Source: AP-15 sp963700185 (lineage in GTDB: Bacteria > Pseudomonadota > Alphaproteobacteria > ATCC43930 > CGMCC-115725). Taken from it: a stretch of 64,000 nt of DNA. Below are positions 1 to 10,850 of the stretch, in pieces. The notes under the pieces were generated by a model, which was not told the DNA's origin, did no database searches, and saw only the letters and a list, made by a program, of their open reading frames with translations. Made by a program: the position numbers and the translations under genes. The DNA lies in the NCBI GenBank assembly GCA_963700185.1, contig CAVOWP010000018.1, positions 124,001 through 188,000 of the forward strand. Reading direction: 5' to 3'. Within the stretch, counting starts at the first letter, position 1, and every line of letters starts with the position of its first letter.

Positions 1-913
1 CGCCGCGCCCCATTCGCAACGGCGCGACGAAGATTTCGGCCCGATCGAGATAGGGGCGTGCGTCCGCAACCCAGCCGGTCACCGTTACCCCGCGATGTTT
101 GGCCAAGCGGCGCACCGCCGGGGCGGGCCGGCTACCGCAAATCGTGAAATTTGCCGCCGGGATTTCCGTCTGAACGATCGGCAGGACCTCGTTGCAGAAC
201 CAGACGACGGCATCGATGTTCGGGCGGTAATCCATCACCCCGGTAAAAACCATCGATGCCGGTATCTTGGCCCCGCCCGCCGACCGGAAATAGTCGAGAT
301 CGACGCCATTACCGACGACAGTCACCGGAATGCCGGGGATCAGCCTTTCGAAATCATGCCTCTCGATCTCGGTATGAACCAGCGCATGCGAGAAAATCTT
401 CGCAATCTGCCGCTCATAGCCAAGAAGCCGCTGCGCCTCGATCGCGTAGATCCAGTTCAATGGTATGCTCGACCGTTCCGCGTATTGCCGCCATTTGAGC
501 GAGTCGAGATCGCCGAAATGCATTATCCGCGGCACATCGGGGAAGTGCTCGGCAAACTGCGCCATGTTGCAGCTGTAGACGACGATCAGGTCGGGCCGCA
601 GCTCTACGAATTTTCTACGAATGGCGTCATGCAGCTGCGTCTCGTTCAAGGCCGCCACTGAAAGCGGTTGTCCGGTGACGAGCGCCGCGAGCGCGCGCAG
701 CTTTATCGTAAATTCGTCGACCGGAGCGGCAGTGACAGTCTTGGCGTAGGCTTGCAGTCCGGAAATATTCGCGAGGTCTTGCACACCGTCGCCGAGGCAA
801 AACACATGCACCTCGTGCTGCGCAGCAAGATGCCGGATTTGGTTGAACGCGGCGATCTTGTCGCCGCGATCCGGCGGAAAGGGGACGCGCCGGCATATGT
901 AAAAAATCCGCAT
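1..913 (-). CDS. Glycosyltransferase, exosortase/PEP-CTERM-associated type (3' end cut by window)
   Basis: An uninterrupted frame of 304 codons runs off the left edge of the window. The N-terminus reads MRIFYICRRVPFPPDRGDK, the start typical of the TIGR03087-like sugar transferases found in PEP-CTERM/EpsH (exosortase) polysaccharide loci. Further on there is a GT-B/GT4-like pattern: HFGDLDSLKW, then VVGNGVDLDYF, then VFTGVMDYRPNIDAV, which is the donor-binding half. It should transfer a sugar to a lipid-linked glycan at the cytoplasmic membrane. It is the last visible gene of a minus-strand group with the sugar dehydrogenase, epimerase and acyltransferase upstream. Family assignment is by recognition of motifs; acceptor and sugar are unknown. 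Confidence 0.8.
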   Translation of the reverse strand, partial: MRIFYICRRVPFPPDRGDKIAAFNQIRHLAAQHEVHVFCLGDGVQDLANISGLQAYAKTVTAAPVDEFTIKLRALAALVTGQPLSVAALNETQLHDAIRRKFVELRPDLIVVYSCNMAQFAEHFPDVPRIMHFGDLDSLKWRQYAERSSIPLNWIYAIEAQRLLGYERQIAKIFSHALVHTEIERHDFERLIPGIPVTVVGNGVDLDYFRSAGGAKIPASMVFTGVMDYRPNIDAVVWFCNEVLPIVQTEIPAANFTICGSRPAPAVRRLAKHRGVTVTGWVADARPYLDRAEIFVAPLRMGRG

Positions 914-975
914 GACGGCTTGCCTCTCGTCGGATAGCTCAGGGATCGACCCTGCCGCCATTTCGCATGAGGCCC

Positions 976-2256
<1,281 letters not shown>

Positions 2257-2268
2257 GAAAGAGACCGT

Positions 2269-3249
2269 TTAATTCACCCGGTAGTACTGCTTGTACCATT
2301 GCACAAATCGCGCGAGCCCGAGTTCGATCGTGGTCTTGGGCTCGAAGCCGAGATCGCGGCGGGAGGTTTCGATATCCGCGAAGCTTTCCGGGACATCGCC
2401 GGGTTGGAGCGGCAAGAACTGTTTCTCTGCGGTGCGGCCGAGCTCTCGCTCGAGGACGGCGATAAAGTCGAGGAGTTTTTCGGGGCGGTGGTTCCCGAGG
2501 TTGTAAATCTGGTGAGGAACTCCCTCGGCAGCCGTCGGCGGGCGATCATGCGCTGCGATCGTTCCTGCGACAATGTCGTCGATATAGGTGAAATCGCGGG
2601 CCATTCTGCCTTCGTTGAACACCTTTATCGGTTCGCCCGCGAGAATTGCCCGGGTGAACAGAAATGCCGCCATATCCGGACGGCCCCACGGGCCATAGAC
2701 GGTAAAAAACCGCAACCCTGTCGCCGGCAGACCGTATAGGTGGCCGTAAGTGTGCGCGATCAGCTCGCAGCTGCGCTTTGTCGCGGCATAGAGGGAGACC
2801 GGCTGATCGACCCGATCACCGACGCTGAAAGGCTGCTTGCGGTTGGCGCCGTAGACCGAGGAGGAGGAGGCATAGGTGATCGCGGTCAGATGTTCGATGC
2901 GCCGCGCCGCCTCCAATATCACCAGCGTGCCGGTGACATTCGCATCGACATAGGCGTAGGGGTTTTCCAGCGAGTACCGGACGCCCGCTTGCGCCGCGAG
3001 ATGGATGATGCTGCGCAGATCCTTGTGCCGATCGACCATGGTGAATACCCCGTCGCGATCGGCGACGTCCAGCTTGGCAAATTCAAAGCCAGGAAAGGCA
3101 CGCAGCCGGGCGAGCCGCGCCTCCTTGAGACGCACATCGTAATATTCATTGAGATTGTCGATGCCCACTACCCGCTCGCCCCGCTCGAGCAGCGCCTTGG
3201 CGACATGAAAACCGATAAACCCGGCAGCACCGGTGACAAGGATCGACAT
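2269..3249 (-). CDS. NAD-dependent UDP-sugar 4-epimerase (UDP-glucuronate epimerase-like)
   Basis: This is an extended short-chain dehydrogenase/reductase. It has GxxGxxG in VTGAAGFIG (residues 7-13), a serine cluster SSSSVYG, and the catalytic pair Y154/K158 in SLYAATKRS. The RFFTVYGPWGRPDMA region is typical of bacterial UDP-glucuronate or UDP-HexNAc 4-epimerases (CapI/LspL/WbpP group). ATG at 3249 was chosen because it overlaps the upstream TGA as TGATG and gives the usual MSILVTG start; a GTG one codon earlier is also possible. It works with the adjacent dehydrogenase in sugar-nucleotide supply. Confidence 0.88.
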   Translation of the reverse strand: MSILVTGAAGFIGFHVAKALLERGERVVGIDNLNEYYDVRLKEARLARLRAFPGFEFAKLDVADRDGVFTMVDRHKDLRSIIHLAAQAGVRYSLENPYAYVDANVTGTLVILEAARRIEHLTAITYASSSSVYGANRKQPFSVGDRVDQPVSLYAATKRSCELIAHTYGHLYGLPATGLRFFTVYGPWGRPDMAAFLFTRAILAGEPIKVFNEGRMARDFTYIDDIVAGTIAAHDRPPTAAEGVPHQIYNLGNHRPEKLLDFIAVLERELGRTAEKQFLPLQPGDVPESFADIETSRRDLGFEPKTTIELGLARFVQWYKQYYRVN

Positions 3250-4400
3250 CACGCTCCTCTTGCAGGACGCATCGTCAGGGCCTGCTTAAACTGACGGGCA
3301 AAGTGTTCCAAACGAAACGTGAGGCGCGGCTGCTGGACGGTCTGCCACAGCATCGGCTCGCACCGGGTCGCGAAACTCTCCTTCAAACGGTTGCGGCCGG
3401 CCATGAAATCATACACCTGTGCGCCCGACCGGAAGGCGCGCCGGATCGCCAGGAAGTGGGTGACGATCCCAGGCCGCTCGCGGCGGTCCGAATCGTCGAA
3501 CCCGCTCTGGTAAGCATAGACGCGATTACCTAACCGGAAGTTATAGAGATAGCCGAGGACGCGGTCGCCGGCGCAAGCTTTGAGAAGTTGGGTTCCGCCC
3601 TGATCAAAGCTGCGCTCGATCAGCAACCGGTGGAACGGCTCGAAGAATCCTCCCGAGAAGGAATGCGCCCTGCCGCGCCGCTCCCAAGACGCGCAATGGA
3701 GCTCTTTCATCGCATCGAAAAAGGTTAATGCCTCCGCTTCGGTTGTCGCCTCGCTTAGAAGCAGCGCGCCGAGCCGTTCAAAATACCGAACTGTGCGCCG
3801 GAGCTGCTGGCGCGCATTGGCGCTGAGCACCGGATAGATCTTGCCGTCGCTGCCATCGAGCCTGCAGAGATCGACCGAATAGGAAGAGAGGAATGTGTCG
3901 TGACATGCGAGCCCCCACTTGGCGAGCGCGGCCTCGGGCAGGCGCCGCTGCGAACCGCCGATATGGAGCTCGTCGGCCTCGCCGCGAAGACCGGCGAACC
4001 AGCGGATCAGCTCATCCCAGACAACGAACTCCCAATCCGCCACGGCAAGGATCCCGTTGTGCTCGATCGTCAATGAGTTGAAGTGCGGGTCGCCGGTCTG
4101 GTTCAAATAAAGACCGCGTGAGCGAACCAACCCGCGCCGGCGGCGGGTCTCACTGGCGCCGAGTAAAGCCAGCGAGACTGTTTCGCCGTGCGCGATGCCG
4201 CGCAGCAGTTTGGGCCGGCTCGCTGGCGGTAGGGCACTCAACAACGTGCCGATCCAATGCCATGATGTGAAGAACGACGGATTTCCGGCGGCTTCGAGCC
4301 GGCGCCATTCGATCTCGAGCTCCGCCAACGGGGGGAGAGCCTCGAGACCGAACTCGACATCGCGAGACGTGCTCGTTAACGGTAACTCAGGGCTTTCCAC
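3249..4400 (-). CDS. FemAB/CelD-like GNAT acyltransferase of the polysaccharide locus
   Basis: A 383-residue protein without signal or membrane segments. The C-terminal half (about residues 190-345) has the acyltransferase fold seen in PF13480 (CelD/BcsL/FemAB-like): NARQQLRRTVRYFERLGAL, AMKELHCASWERRG and AYQSGFDDSDRRERPG followed by VYDFMAGRNRLKESFA. Such proteins accompany exosortase polysaccharide loci and probably N- or O-acylate the glycan or its precursor. Its stop overlaps the epimerase start, so the two are coupled. It diverges from the glycosyltransferase at 4467, with 66 bp between them that must hold both promoters. Confidence 0.75.
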   Translation of the reverse strand: MESPELPLTSTSRDVEFGLEALPPLAELEIEWRRLEAAGNPSFFTSWHWIGTLLSALPPASRPKLLRGIAHGETVSLALLGASETRRRRGLVRSRGLYLNQTGDPHFNSLTIEHNGILAVADWEFVVWDELIRWFAGLRGEADELHIGGSQRRLPEAALAKWGLACHDTFLSSYSVDLCRLDGSDGKIYPVLSANARQQLRRTVRYFERLGALLLSEATTEAEALTFFDAMKELHCASWERRGRAHSFSGGFFEPFHRLLIERSFDQGGTQLLKACAGDRVLGYLYNFRLGNRVYAYQSGFDDSDRRERPGIVTHFLAIRRAFRSGAQVYDFMAGRNRLKESFATRCEPMLWQTVQQPRLTFRLEHFARQFKQALTMRPARGA

Positions 4401-4466
4401 GGAAGCTCGTCAACCCAGCGACGCTACCTATATTGACCGGCAATTAGCACTACACTCGCCCGGGTA

Positions 4467-5673
4467 ATGCGGATCTTGCATATTCTCGACCATTCGCTGC
4501 CGCTGCACAGCGGCTATGTCTATCGCACTCTCGGTATCGTCAACCAGCAGCGGGCGCTGGGCTGGGAGCCGGTGCTGCTGACCAGCGGCAAGCATTACGC
4601 GCCGGGACCGGCGCGGGAGCGGATTGGCGAATGGGAGTTTCTGCGGACCCGGATGCCGACCGGGTTCGCCGCCAAGCTGCCGTGGTTTCGCGAGTTGACG
4701 ATCGTCAGCGACCTCCACCGGAGACTCGACGAAGTGATCGGCGAGATTCGCCCCCAAATCCTGCACGCGCATTCGCCGGTCCTCAACGTGTTGCCGGCAA
4801 TTCGTGCCGGCCGGCGGCATGCCATCCCAGTCGTCTACGAAATTCGCGCGCTGTGGGAGGACGCAGCCGCCAGCCACGGGACGCACGGCACGGCGCCGCT
4901 ACGCTACGCGGCGACGCGGCTCCTCGAGACCAGGGCGCTCCACCGCGCCGACGCAGTGACGACGATATGCGAAGGGTTGCGGGGGGATGCGGTCGCCCGC
5001 GGTGTGCCCGGCGACAAGATTACAGTCATCCCTAACGCGGTCGATCGCGGCATCTTCAGCGGGCCGGGGGTTCCGGACCGCGCTCTGGCAACGCAGCTCG
5101 GTCTATATCGGAAAACAGTTCTCGGCTTCTTTGGCTCGTTCTACGGTTATGAAGGATTGGATCTGCTGTTGCGTGCGGTTCCCGAAATGCGGCGGCAGCA
5201 GCCCGCTGTCGCAGTGCTACTCGCCGGCGGTGGGCCGGAAGAAGACAATTTGCGCGCCATCGCCCGCGAACTCGACCTCGGCGACAGCGTGGTCTTCGCC
5301 GGAAGGGTGACGCAAAATGAGATACGGCGGTATTACGACTTGGTCGACCTGCTGGTATTCCCGCGCGTTTCGACCCGCTTGACCGAACTGGTGACGCCAC
5401 TCAAGCCGCTCGAGGCCATGGCGCAGGAGCGCATCGTCGTCGCTTCGAACGTCGGCGGTCATCGCGAGCTGATCCGCGACCGAGAGACGGGCTACCTGTT
5501 TCCGCCGGGCGACCCAGAGCGTCTTGCCGAGGGGGTGCTGGCAGCGCTGGCGGACCAGGATTTCCTGGCCGCGCATCCGGGCGCAGGCGAGCGGGTTCAT
5601 CGATGCCGAGCGCTCGTGGGCGCACAGCGTCGCCCGTTATGGCGAAGTCTACCGGCGTATCTTGCGGCATTAG
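4467..5673 (+). CDS. Glycosyltransferase, exosortase A-associated family (frameshifted near 5575)
   Basis: The protein starts MRILHILDHSLPLHSGYVYR, the hallmark of the PEP-CTERM/exosortase A-associated glycosyltransferases (TIGR04063-like). A GT4 domain follows: VIPNAVDRGIF, LGFFGSFYGYEGLDLLL, and FPRVSTRLTELVTPLKPLEAMA with the usual donor-binding glutamates. The frame breaks close to 5575. The other frame restores a normal ending (FIDAERSWAHSVARYGEVYR...RH) and stops at 5673, so one base is probably wrong in the sequence. The 3' end overlaps the convergent glycosyltransferase by a few bases. Confidence 0.8.
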
Positions 5674-6876
5674 GCTGCGTGCAGGGGAGCGGGCCGAGCC
5701 TTCGAACGCCGTTCCAAAATTTCGTGGAACAGCGCTATCTGTCCCTCGGTCGTGCCTTGCCAATCGAATTGCTCGGCATAAAGGCGGGTTGCTGCGCGGC
5801 TCGGCGGCGCAGCGAGGAGTTCGCGAATTGCGGAGGCAAGCCCGCTCGGGGTGTCATCGGCCAAAATACGTCCCGCCTCGGATGCGCCGACGATATCGGC
5901 GATGCCGTCCATCGGGGAGACCACGACCGGGGTGCCGCAGGCCATGCTCTCCAACAGAACATTGGGCCAACCTTCATGCGTCGAGACGAGCAGCAGAAGG
6001 TCGGCGGCGCCGTAGATCTCGGGAAGCCGATCCTGCGGCACCCGGCCGAGCAGGCGTACACGATCGGCGACTTTACGCTCGCGCGCCAATTTTTCGATAC
6101 CGGCGCGCTCGGGCCCCTCGCCGACGATCACGAGTTCGACCTGCGGCAATTGGGTGAGTGCCTCGACCATAAGCCAATGCCGTTTCAGCGCGACCAGGTT
6201 GGCGACCGCGAGAAGGGTCGGCCGCGTGAAGCCGAGGGTGCCCCGTGCCGCCTCGCGGTCGTGAGGCCGGAACAGCGCCAGATCCACTCCGTTGCGCAGA
6301 ACGCGAACCCGATCGGCGCCGATTCCGAGCTCTACCAGCCGGCGCTTCAGCCCATCGGACACCGCAACCAGACCATCCGCGTTTTGTGCCGCCCAGCGGA
6401 TCCATCTGCGCGGCACTGCGTGCCGTGCGATGACATTGAGATCGCTGCCTCGGGCGGTGACGATGACGGAGCGATCGAGGGCGCGTCCGAGCAGAACGGC
6501 AGCGACGCCGTCCGGATAAAAATAGTGGGCATCGATCAGATCGAAGTCGTGGCCATCGCGGATTTGCCGGCGCAGAAACGGCAGGACCGCGGCGCAAAGG
6601 GCCAGCGGCGCTATACTCATTCCGATCCCGGGCAATACGGGATAGCGCGGATGCTCGACGTGCAGCCCTTGGCGAGTCTCCCTCGCTCGGCATCCGGGCA
6701 AACACGCGATACCGCCCGAACCGCTCAGACCGGAACGGAAACCATGGACACGGCGCGACAACACGGGCGCTGACGACGCCGCTCGCAACAAGTTTCCTCA
6801 AACGCGTTTCGACGAAAATCCCGTGTTGGGGCTGCAACAGGTTTGGATATAACGTCGTGAAGGTGAGGATTCGCAC
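5670..6876 (-). CDS. GT4 glycosyltransferase (frameshifted near 6685)
   Basis: About 400 residues once one frameshift is bridged. The N-terminus from GTG 6876 reads MRILTFTTLYPNLLQPQHG, typical of exopolysaccharide GT4 enzymes. The C-terminal frame has SVIVTARGSDLNVIA, VRVLRNGVDLALF, LLAVANLVALKRHWLM and STHEGWPNVLLESMACGTPVVVS in uninterrupted pieces, the nucleotide-sugar binding core with the E-x7-E pattern. The two halves meet near 6685 where one base is out of register. It is transcribed toward the preceding glycosyltransferase and away from the acyltransferase at 6919, with a 42-bp gap holding the divergent starts. Confidence 0.8.
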
Positions 6877-6918
6877 CCGGCAACGCCCGAAAAGATCCGA
6901 CGAGGCTCGCCTCGCCTG

Positions 6919-7995
6919 ATGCCACTTTACAGAAATCCGGATTTTCGGCGACTGCCGAGCGGTCTTGCTCGCGCTTTTGACAAAAGCTCCCCGGACAGCT
7001 TCTTCGCGCTTCCGGCCTGGTATGATCTGATCGCGCGGTATGGTGTGCCCCAGGCTACCGAAATCCGCGTGTATACCGACGAGCGGCCGGGTTCGGCAGC
7101 TGCCCTCCTGGCTCAGACCACGATGGGGGATGACGGGTGCAACCTGGCGAGCCTGACGAACGCCCATAGCCTCGAGCACGGCATCCTCCATGCGCCGGGA
7201 GCCGACCTCCAAACGGGGCTCGCCGCGATACTCTCCGAAATATTTGCGGAACGGCCGCAATGGGATTGCTTCTCCCTGTCCGAGCTCGATCCGCGCGAGC
7301 CGAGCTACGCCGCCTTGGTGGGCGCGCTGCGACGCGCCGGGCTGCTGGTCGAGCGCCGCTTCAGCTCCGGCACCTGGTATGAAGAGACGGCGGGCCTGAG
7401 CTTTCCCGATTATGTTTCCGCCCGCCCTTCCGAGTTGCGCAATACGTGGCACCGCAAGCGCCGCAAACTCGCCCGCAGCAACCGTCTGACGAGATCCTTC
7501 GTCGATGACAACAAAGGTCTCGATCAGGCGGTCGCCGATTACGAAACGATCTACGCTGCGAGCTGGAAGCCGCCGGAATTATTTCTCGATTTTGTCCCCG
7601 CGCTGATCCGGCTCGCCGGCCGACTCCGGGCGCTGCGGCTCGGCATATATCATTTGGATGGAATACCGGCCGCGGCTCAATTCTGGATCCTGTGGAAGGG
7701 TCGTGCCGTCATTTGCAAGCTGGCGCACGACAAGCGCTTTGACGACCTTTCCCTCGGCACGCTTCTCACGATGGAGATGTTCGAGCGCGTGCTGACCGAC
7801 GACCGCCCGCACGAAATCAGTCTCGGCCGCGGCGACGATCCGTATAAGAAGCTGTGGTTGCCAAAGCGGCGTGAGAGGTGGGGCGTCGCCGCGGCCAACC
7901 CGCGGACGTGGCGCGGTCTGCGCTTTGGGCTGAAGCGTCAAGCCGCTATGATTTATCAGCGGCTGCGTCGCGAGCGGCTCGCCCCAGTCGGCTGA
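6919..7995 (+). CDS. FemAB/CelD-like GNAT acyltransferase
   Basis: An intact 358-residue protein and a second member of the PF13480-type acyltransferase group in this locus. The conserved part lies in residues 155-330: SELRNTWHRKRRKLAR, YETIYAASWKPPE, GIPAAAQFWILWKGRAVICKLAHDK and the closing EISLGRGDDPYKKLWLP, where the (D/G)-x-x-YK(K/R) stretch is characteristic. It probably adds an acyl or aminoacyl group to a sugar or lipid-linked intermediate. It is followed after 22 bp by the YdcF-like gene on the same strand, so they are likely co-transcribed. Confidence 0.75.
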   Translation: MPLYRNPDFRRLPSGLARAFDKSSPDSFFALPAWYDLIARYGVPQATEIRVYTDERPGSAAALLAQTTMGDDGCNLASLTNAHSLEHGILHAPGADLQTGLAAILSEIFAERPQWDCFSLSELDPREPSYAALVGALRRAGLLVERRFSSGTWYEETAGLSFPDYVSARPSELRNTWHRKRRKLARSNRLTRSFVDDNKGLDQAVADYETIYAASWKPPELFLDFVPALIRLAGRLRALRLGIYHLDGIPAAAQFWILWKGRAVICKLAHDKRFDDLSLGTLLTMEMFERVLTDDRPHEISLGRGDDPYKKLWLPKRRERWGVAAANPRTWRGLRFGLKRQAAMIYQRLRRERLAPVG

Positions 7996-8017
7996 GACCG
8001 CCCCAGCACGGATCGAC

Positions 8018-8764
8018 GTGGCTTGGCTTTCCTATTCCTCTCTGATCCCGCCAAACCTGTTCATCTTATTGGCGATGATCGGCGTCTTGATTGCGTGGCG
8101 GCGCAAGCCGTTTGGGCTGGCGGTGGCGACCGCGGCGATCGGCCTTGTCTATCTGGCCGCGATGCCGGTCACCGCCGGTCTCCTGATCCGATGGGCGGAG
8201 GCGATCGCATTTGACGAACCGACGCTCCCGTCGGACGGGCCGCCCGGCGCGATTGTCGTGCTATCCGCCGTTGCGCGGCGCAGCGACCTTCCCGGCGTGC
8301 CCGACAGTGTCGGGCAGCTGACCCTCGAGCGCCTGGCCGAGGCGGCAAGACTGCAGCGGCGTCTCAGCCTGCCGATCCTGGTCAGCGGCGGCGGGCCGCG
8401 TGGCGCCTCCCTCGCCGCGTTGATGAGCAAAGTGCTGCAGGAGGATTTTCGCGTCCCGGTGCAATGGCGGGAGGAGCGATCGCAAAACACCTTCGAAAAC
8501 GCCTTGTACTCGGCTGAAATTCTGCGCGATGCGGGTATTCACGCCGCGCTGGTGATCGCGCATCCGTGGGACATGGCGCGAGCGCTGTGGTCCTTTCGGG
8601 CGGTCGGCTACCCGGTGGTCCCGTCACCGACCCCCGAGGATGGGAGTTCGCCGCGCTCGGTAGCGGGTTTCCTGCCGCAGGTCCCGGCATTGCTGGAGAG
8701 CTACTTTGCTCTTCACGAGCTGATCGGGCTCGCCTGGTATCGCGTTCGATACGGTCATTGGTGA
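8018..8764 (+). CDS. YdcF/ElyC/SanA-like DUF218 membrane protein
   Basis: A 248-residue protein beginning at GTG 8018. Two hydrophobic segments (about residues 10-27 and 33-52) precede a periplasmic or cytoplasmic DUF218 domain. Recognisable pieces are GAIVVLSA, LERLAEAARLQRRLSLPILVSGG, WREERSQNTFENALYSAEIL and ALVIAHPWDMARALWSFRAVG. Related proteins (ElyC, SanA) act in envelope polysaccharide metabolism at the undecaprenyl-phosphate step, although their biochemistry is unsettled. Its place at the end of the polysaccharide cluster fits an envelope role. Confidence 0.75.
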   Translation: MAWLSYSSLIPPNLFILLAMIGVLIAWRRKPFGLAVATAAIGLVYLAAMPVTAGLLIRWAEAIAFDEPTLPSDGPPGAIVVLSAVARRSDLPGVPDSVGQLTLERLAEAARLQRRLSLPILVSGGGPRGASLAALMSKVLQEDFRVPVQWREERSQNTFENALYSAEILRDAGIHAALVIAHPWDMARALWSFRAVGYPVVPSPTPEDGSSPRSVAGFLPQVPALLESYFALHELIGLAWYRVRYGHW

Positions 8765-8789
8765 CCTAGCCGTTAAAAACTTTTGGCAA

Positions 8790-8805
8790 TGTGAGGTAGC
8801 TCACA
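8790..8805. promoter_or_regulatory. CRP/FNR-type palindrome
   Basis: The sequence TGTGAGGTAGCTCACA is a perfect TGTGA-N6-TCACA dyad, matching the CRP consensus core. It lies 26 bp after the YdcF-like stop and 75 bp before the ATG at 8880, a normal place for an activator site. Whether the organism's CRP-family regulator reads it is inferred only from the match. Confidence 0.5.
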
Positions 8806-8879
8806 CCCCTTTCGATCCGCCCGCGTCATTTATCGGGCATCCGGCAGAAGCCAAGGTGTCTTCGACGTGGAGTACGATC

Positions 8880-9329
8880 ATGCCCAAAAGCGATATATTG
8901 GACCAGAGCGCAACGAGGGTCGAACTCGACCAGCGGTCGCGCGATGCGCGCCTGCGGCTTGAATACGTCGAGCGGCTCTTGGTCGTGCGTCCCCTGCCGC
9001 AACAGTCCTTGTTGAGGCGTTTCCTGCGCTGTCTCCGTTCGCGAACACGCATCGGCGGGCAAATTGAGGGCCGATCGATGATCGCGATCGCATCCGGCGG
9101 GCGAGCCGGTGCGGAGCGCGAGCCGGCCGAAAGCGGCGGAGGAGGAGATGCCCTCTCCGCTGCCTTTCCCGGAGGGTGGCAAAACTGCCCAAGAGATGCC
9201 CGAATTGGCCCGGGCCGACGAGAGCCGGCTCTGAGGCCGGGCGTTCCGGTCCCGCTTGCCTTCAAGGCCTGGCATCATTGGTGCGGGCGGGGAGACCTGA
9301 ACTCCCACAGCCTTTCGGACAATAGATAA
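8880..9329 (+). CDS. Hypothetical protein (start plausible, 3' part doubtful)
   Basis: ATG 8880 has a good ribosome-binding site (GGAG at 8869-8872) and lies downstream of the CRP-like palindrome. The first 60 or so residues (MPKSDILDQSATRVELDQRS, then arginine- and leucine-rich sequence) match nothing I recognise. The last residues (GRGDLNSHSL) are the antisense of the tRNA-Leu remnant, so the C-terminus is either read-through into foreign sequence or not real. There is no signal peptide or membrane segment. It could be the 5' part of a gene truncated by whatever added the DNA starting at 9279. Confidence 0.35.
   Translation: MPKSDILDQSATRVELDQRSRDARLRLEYVERLLVVRPLPQQSLLRRFLRCLRSRTRIGGQIEGRSMIAIASGGRAGAEREPAESGGGGDALSAAFPGGWQNCPRDARIGPGRREPALRPGVPVPLAFKAWHHWCGRGDLNSHSLSDNR
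9279..9327 (-). pseudogene. 3' remnant of a tRNA-Leu gene (left end of small accessory segment)
   Basis: On the minus strand the last 49 nt match the 3' part of the intact tRNA-Leu at 10908-10994: the 3' side of the anticodon stem, the variable arm, the T arm, the acceptor strand and CCA. The anticodon loop and whole 5' half are missing. The T loop reads TTCAGGT instead of TTCAAGT, losing the invariant A58, so it is not functional. It has the same orientation as the intact gene, as expected of an integration repeat. Confidence 0.8.
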
Positions 9330-9740
9330 TCGAGGGAATTAGCGGCTCTCGACGCAAGATTGCGGAACGGAGTTTCGGCATAGGAAATTACCGCAGCCTT
9401 TTGGCGCGTCCTGTCGCTGCGTGCCGTGTCCGATCCCCACGGCGAACCTAAGCTCGTGGACGCCGCGGGCTCGATACATTGGCGCTCTCAGCAGTGCCTC
9501 CGGCGTCAGCAGCGCGACGCGCTGGATATTCTTACTTCTTTCCAAGAAGACCTTGCGGGAGCGGGTTCGTCAACAGCCGACGCGTTGGGGCGCCGCGGCA
9601 TTGCGCCCGTGATATGGACAAGGTCCATGCGCCCGCAGGGGAGGCAGAAATAGGACCATTTGCGAATTTTGATTGCGTCAGTCGGAGCGGACGCAGCATA
9701 ATGTCTTCCAAGAGAGGGAAATACCGGGGGTTTTATTCGA
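9328..9740. other. No gene recognised (about 410 bp)
   Basis: Open frames here are short and without recognisable domains on either strand. The GC content falls towards 9740. This is the left flank of the accessory segment between the tRNA remnant and the secreted CAP protein gene. No integrase or transposase fragment is visible. Confidence 0.5.
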
Positions 9741-10632
9741 ATGAGATCAATCTCTGCACTCGCCGTTTTGCTGTTGACTATTGTCGGATTTAGCAACGCG
9801 TCCTATGCCGCATCGGTTGCAATACCAGCTGATTCGCTATCAATCAGTGGATGTTCGTATAATCGCCCAATTGGTGGTGGGGCTGTTGGTTTATACTGCG
9901 CTGGCAACATCCATGGCAGTATAGATTTCCCCCCGTCCGGCGCGATCAAACTTACCAGATCAGTATCGTTGCGCGAGGTGATTTAGGCTGGGGATTAATC
10001 GCCCCGACCGCCCGGATTTCGGTTGATGGAGCGCTGGTCGGCGATATTGCGGTGAGATCATCCTCCTTTTCCACCTATACATTGGACAATGTTCCAGGGA
10101 ATGCCGGAAAGCACACGCTCAATATCGCCTTCGCAAATGGCTACGGTTCGCCATTCCCGGGTTTTGCTCTCTACATTCAGAGCATCGCGATCACGCCAAA
10201 TGATAGTGCTCCCGTTAATCCCCCCCTCCTATGTCTACCGACACTTATCAACAGCAGCTGCTCAATCTTATCAATGGAAGTCGAGCCAGTGCGGGGCGGG
10301 CCCCGTTGACCTTCAGCGCTGTGCAATCCGCAGGGAATTCGAGCTGCATCGGCTCCTACGGACATTCTGTTCATATGGCGCAAGTCGGACAGATCAGCCA
10401 CGATCAATTTCCGCAGGATATTTGCATTGCTTGGTCTGCCGCCGGGGAGAATGTCGGGATGGCAACGGGAAGTGAAAGTGGAGCAATCCAAACCCTTCAT
10501 CAACAAATGATGAACGAGGGACCGTCGGGAGGCCATTACCAAAACATCATGAGCACGACCTTTACGACGATCGGGATCGGGCTCTATTACGTAAACGGTG
10601 CTCTCTGGTTGACCGAAGATTTTGTGAAGTGA
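9741..10632 (+). CDS. Secreted CAP/SCP-domain protein with N-terminal CBM-like domain (two frameshifts)
   Basis: A signal peptide (MRSISALAVLLLTIVGFSNA, cleavage after SYA) opens the frame at 9741. After a frameshift near 9957 a beta-rich stretch follows (ISVDGALVGDIAV, then STYTLDNV, then HTLNIAFANGYG) that resembles small carbohydrate-binding modules of the CBM36/60 kind. A second shift at the C-run near 10226 leads to a CAP domain: LLNLINGSRASAGRAPL, GHSVHMAQVG, SAAGENVGMATG and GGHYQNIMSTTFTTIGIG, matching the family's H...E...H cavity residues. It is lower in GC than its surroundings and lies inside the tRNA-bounded segment, which suggests transfer. The CBM assignment is inference. Confidence 0.7.
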
Positions 10633-10850
10633 TCAATGGAGATAATTAGCCGGGCCTCAGTAACTCGAAATCGGGTGCTTTGATGGACGGGATGTCACGG
10701 CCGGAAGCGGGAAAGCTGACCACGTGAACTAGGAACGAGCCCGACCGGCGACTCGAGTTTGCCGGACGCTACGACGGGGCGACGGTCGGCCTTGCCTTCC
10801 TTCAATCGGTCGCACTTCCAGCCGTACCCCGTCCGTCGCCCGGAAGACAG

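Noticed and set aside
5674..6773. Continuation of the glycosyltransferase frame at 4467 to a 768-residue protein
   Set aside because: After the frameshift near 5575 the frame only reads antisense of the convergent glycosyltransferase; the correct frame stops at 5673.
9281..9329. Peptide GRGDLNSHSL as a conserved protein end
   Set aside because: It is the antisense translation of a tRNA-Leu T arm, a well-known annotation artefact.
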